A DNA stretch of 33,259 bases from Chloroflexota bacterium (lineage in GTDB: Bacteria > Chloroflexota > Anaerolineae > Anaerolineales > Anaerolineaceae): positions 1 to 33,259 of the forward strand of contig JAJUJY010000028.1 of assembly GCA_029265085.1 (NCBI GenBank), given 5' to 3'. Below are positions 32,065 through 33,259 of the stretch, one piece after another (positions within the stretch are counted from its first letter, which is position 1; every line of letters begins with the position of its first letter). Under the pieces are notes generated by a model. The model saw nothing but the letters and a program-made list of their open reading frames with translations. It ran no database searches and had not been told where the DNA came from. The position numbers were made by a program, and so were the translations under genes.

Positions 32065-32928
32065 CTACAGCTGGTGATATGCCCGTAAAATTTTTAATTC
32101 ACGAAGGGTGATAATCCCGCGGAATTCAAGTTCGCAAGCCGGGCTGACAGTTGGCCAGGAAATCGGCCAGCCGCCGTCATCTTTTTGGCGTGTTTTGAGT
32201 GCTTCTAAATGCGACTGGATGGCTTGATCATCAAACCAGGCACGACATAGGCTGTCAGGCCGCGGCGCAATCTCCAACGGCATGTGCACATAACCTTCTG
32301 CATCCGGATTAAGTTCAATGTGATGGTTATCAAATGCATATTGGCGGAGCTGCTCTAAATGATCGAGCGCACGATCACGCTCGGGAACATATTCTAAAAA
32401 TTTCAGGATGGTTAGCGTGTCTTCGGAGATCAAGCCTTCCATTTGTTCGATTTTCTTCCAGCAAAATTCTGTTGCTCGGTCCAGCCAGGGATGTTTCACA
32501 TGAAATTTGTGCAGCAAACCGGTAATGCCGGCGGTTGGGTTGATACTGGCTGGCGGGTTGTCTTCTGTATTCCACCAGGGAGCCCGCGGTGCGCTGCGCG
32601 CGGTGGGCAGCACAAAGGGAATTCCACCTTCTGTTGTAGTGATCGATTCTAAAAACTGGAGCATGCTGTTGATCATTGCATCATCAGGTTGGCTGTCTTC
32701 CATAACCAGAAGAGCAAATTTTTGGTCAATTGGTTGGCTGTCGCTGGCCCGTTTGTCTGGTTCCAGTGCGTTGCCAAAGCCGCCGTCTTCATTTTGGTAC
32801 GCACGTAATACCTGTAGAACAGGCTGGGCGGGTGCGCCTTCAAAAAGATGGGAAAATAAGCGCCTTTCAAGCAAACGGCCATTACACCATAAAAAATTGC
32901 GAGCGGACTCAAGAATGGGAGAATGCAT
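32065..32928 (-). CDS. Alpha/alpha-toroid (prenyltransferase / terpene-cyclase-like repeat) protein
   Basis: A 287-residue soluble protein with repeats like those of squalene cyclase and protein prenyltransferase beta subunits: YQNEDGGFGNALEPD near residues 44-58, a central GGIPFVLP unit, and RQKDDGGWPISWPTVSP near 246-262. Such Q/W-type repeats build an alpha/alpha barrel. The Asp-rich DxDD motif of real terpene cyclases is not evident and the protein is less than half the length of a cyclase, so no enzymatic activity is claimed. The ATG at 32928 follows GGAGGG with a run of A between. It is read opposite to the nearby carotenoid operon and has its own promoter. Confidence 0.65.
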   Translation of the reverse strand: MHSPILESARNFLWCNGRLLERRLFSHLFEGAPAQPVLQVLRAYQNEDGGFGNALEPDKRASDSQPIDQKFALLVMEDSQPDDAMINSMLQFLESITTTEGGIPFVLPTARSAPRAPWWNTEDNPPASINPTAGITGLLHKFHVKHPWLDRATEFCWKKIEQMEGLISEDTLTILKFLEYVPERDRALDHLEQLRQYAFDNHHIELNPDAEGYVHMPLEIAPRPDSLCRAWFDDQAIQSHLEALKTRQKDDGGWPISWPTVSPACELEFRGIITLRELKILRAYHQL

Positions 32929-32953
32929 TTTTTTTAATCCCTCCGTTTTATTT

Positions 32954-32981
32954 ATTATACAAGAACAAGATTTCTATACAA
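32954..32981 (-). promoter_or_regulatory. Promoter of the toroid-protein gene
   Basis: A perfect TATAAT (32959-32954) is preceded at 16 bases by a poor -35, TTGTAT (32981-32976). The leader is about 20 bases long. Confidence 0.5.
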
Positions 32982-32996
32982 GAGCTAAGAATGAAA

Positions 32997-33024
32997 AACA
33001 GCCCCTGAATATCCAAGGGCTGTT
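32997..33024 (-). terminator. Intrinsic terminator of the right-edge gene
   Basis: On the minus strand AACAGCCC (33024-33017), 12-base loop, GGGCTGTT (33004-32997) and then TTTC. It lies 20 bases after the stop of the partial gene. Confidence 0.8.
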
Positions 33025-33044
33025 CTAATCGACTATCTGACTGG

Positions 33045-33259
33045 CTAATTGACTTTCTCTTGCATTTCCTGGCGAATTCGCCGGTATTGGATGATTGGCT
33101 GATCCGCAGGAATCAATTTTTCGCCAATTTTTAACCCGGATTTCTTGGGGCGCTGTGTCAGCACAACCCGGCGGTCCTGGCCGATAATTACAGCGCCAAA
33201 GACGTTATTTAACCAGGCAATGAGATGTCCAAGAACAGGCACAGTAACGAACCGCTGGT
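33045..33259 (-). CDS. 3' end of an unrecognised gene cut by the right edge
   Basis: The frame stays open to the window edge, giving about 70 C-terminal residues that end QYRRIRQEMQEKVN. The visible part has a hydrophobic stretch (VLGHLIAWLNNVFGAVIIG), then a basic segment RRVVLTQRPKKSGLKIGEKL. A GTG at 33242 could start a 65-residue protein, but the reading frame continues upstream and no ribosome site precedes that GTG, so a longer gene is more likely. No family is recognised. Confidence 0.55.
   Translation of the reverse strand, partial: QRFVTVPVLGHLIAWLNNVFGAVIIGQDRRVVLTQRPKKSGLKIGEKLIPADQPIIQYRRIRQEMQEKVN

Noticed and set aside
1..33259. CRISPR arrays, tRNA or rRNA genes, insertion sequences
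   Set aside because: No regularly spaced repeats of suitable length, no tRNA-like cloverleaf with the GTTCRANYC arm, and no transposase-like frame were found on reading both strands.

Overview
The window reads as one bacterial chromosomal segment with dense, intact genes. No rRNA, tRNA, CRISPR array or insertion sequence was seen. Gene content points tentatively to Chloroflexota, probably an Anaerolineae-like organism: many lipoprotein binding proteins, LacI-controlled sugar ABC operons, a GH13 amylosucrase, CarH-type B12 regulators and a CrtI/CrtB/CruF carotenoid set. This is inference from gene content only; no marker gene is present.

Layout. 1-3310: a YedF/DsrE-like protein (minus), then a galactitol-type PTS IIB-IIC pair behind a roughly 300-base structured leader, and a small membrane protein between two terminators. 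3339-7375 (minus): a GT-C type glycosyltransferase, an ABC ATPase and an ABC-2 type exporter permease, tightly packed. 7529-14562: a LacI regulator with tandem operators over its own start region, an Agl-like sugar importer without its ATPase, and an amylosucrase, which together look like a sucrose/alpha-glucoside unit. 14581-17504 (minus): a beta-lactamase-fold serine hydrolase with a membrane tail, and tripeptidase PepT.

17629-23084: a histidine-attenuated operon. A strong promoter drives a 17-codon leader peptide with four consecutive His codons (MKTFAQLHHHHGIDPQT). An intrinsic terminator follows, whose 3' arm can instead pair with the last codons of the leader. Downstream lie hisD, a TauABC-like ABC transporter and a class V aminotransferase.

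23181-31896: a light/B12-regulated carotenoid locus. Two tandem CarH-like MerR proteins both keep the full adenosylcobalamin signature (W-x9-EH and ExHxxG). They are followed by an MFS transporter, a SRPBCC protein, a CrtD-like FAD enzyme, crtI, crtB and cruF. Direct repeats of a TGYAYA/TATACA motif at exact 11-bp steps lie before crtI and before the second regulator, the arrangement expected of a CarH operator.

31900-32040 holds a consensus promoter on the minus strand with no minus-strand gene below it. The predicted transcript starts with a long hairpin whose C-rich loop can pair with a downstream G-run, a candidate structured non-coding RNA. The window ends with an alpha/alpha-toroid (prenyltransferase-like) protein and the 3' end of an unrecognised gene, both on the minus strand.
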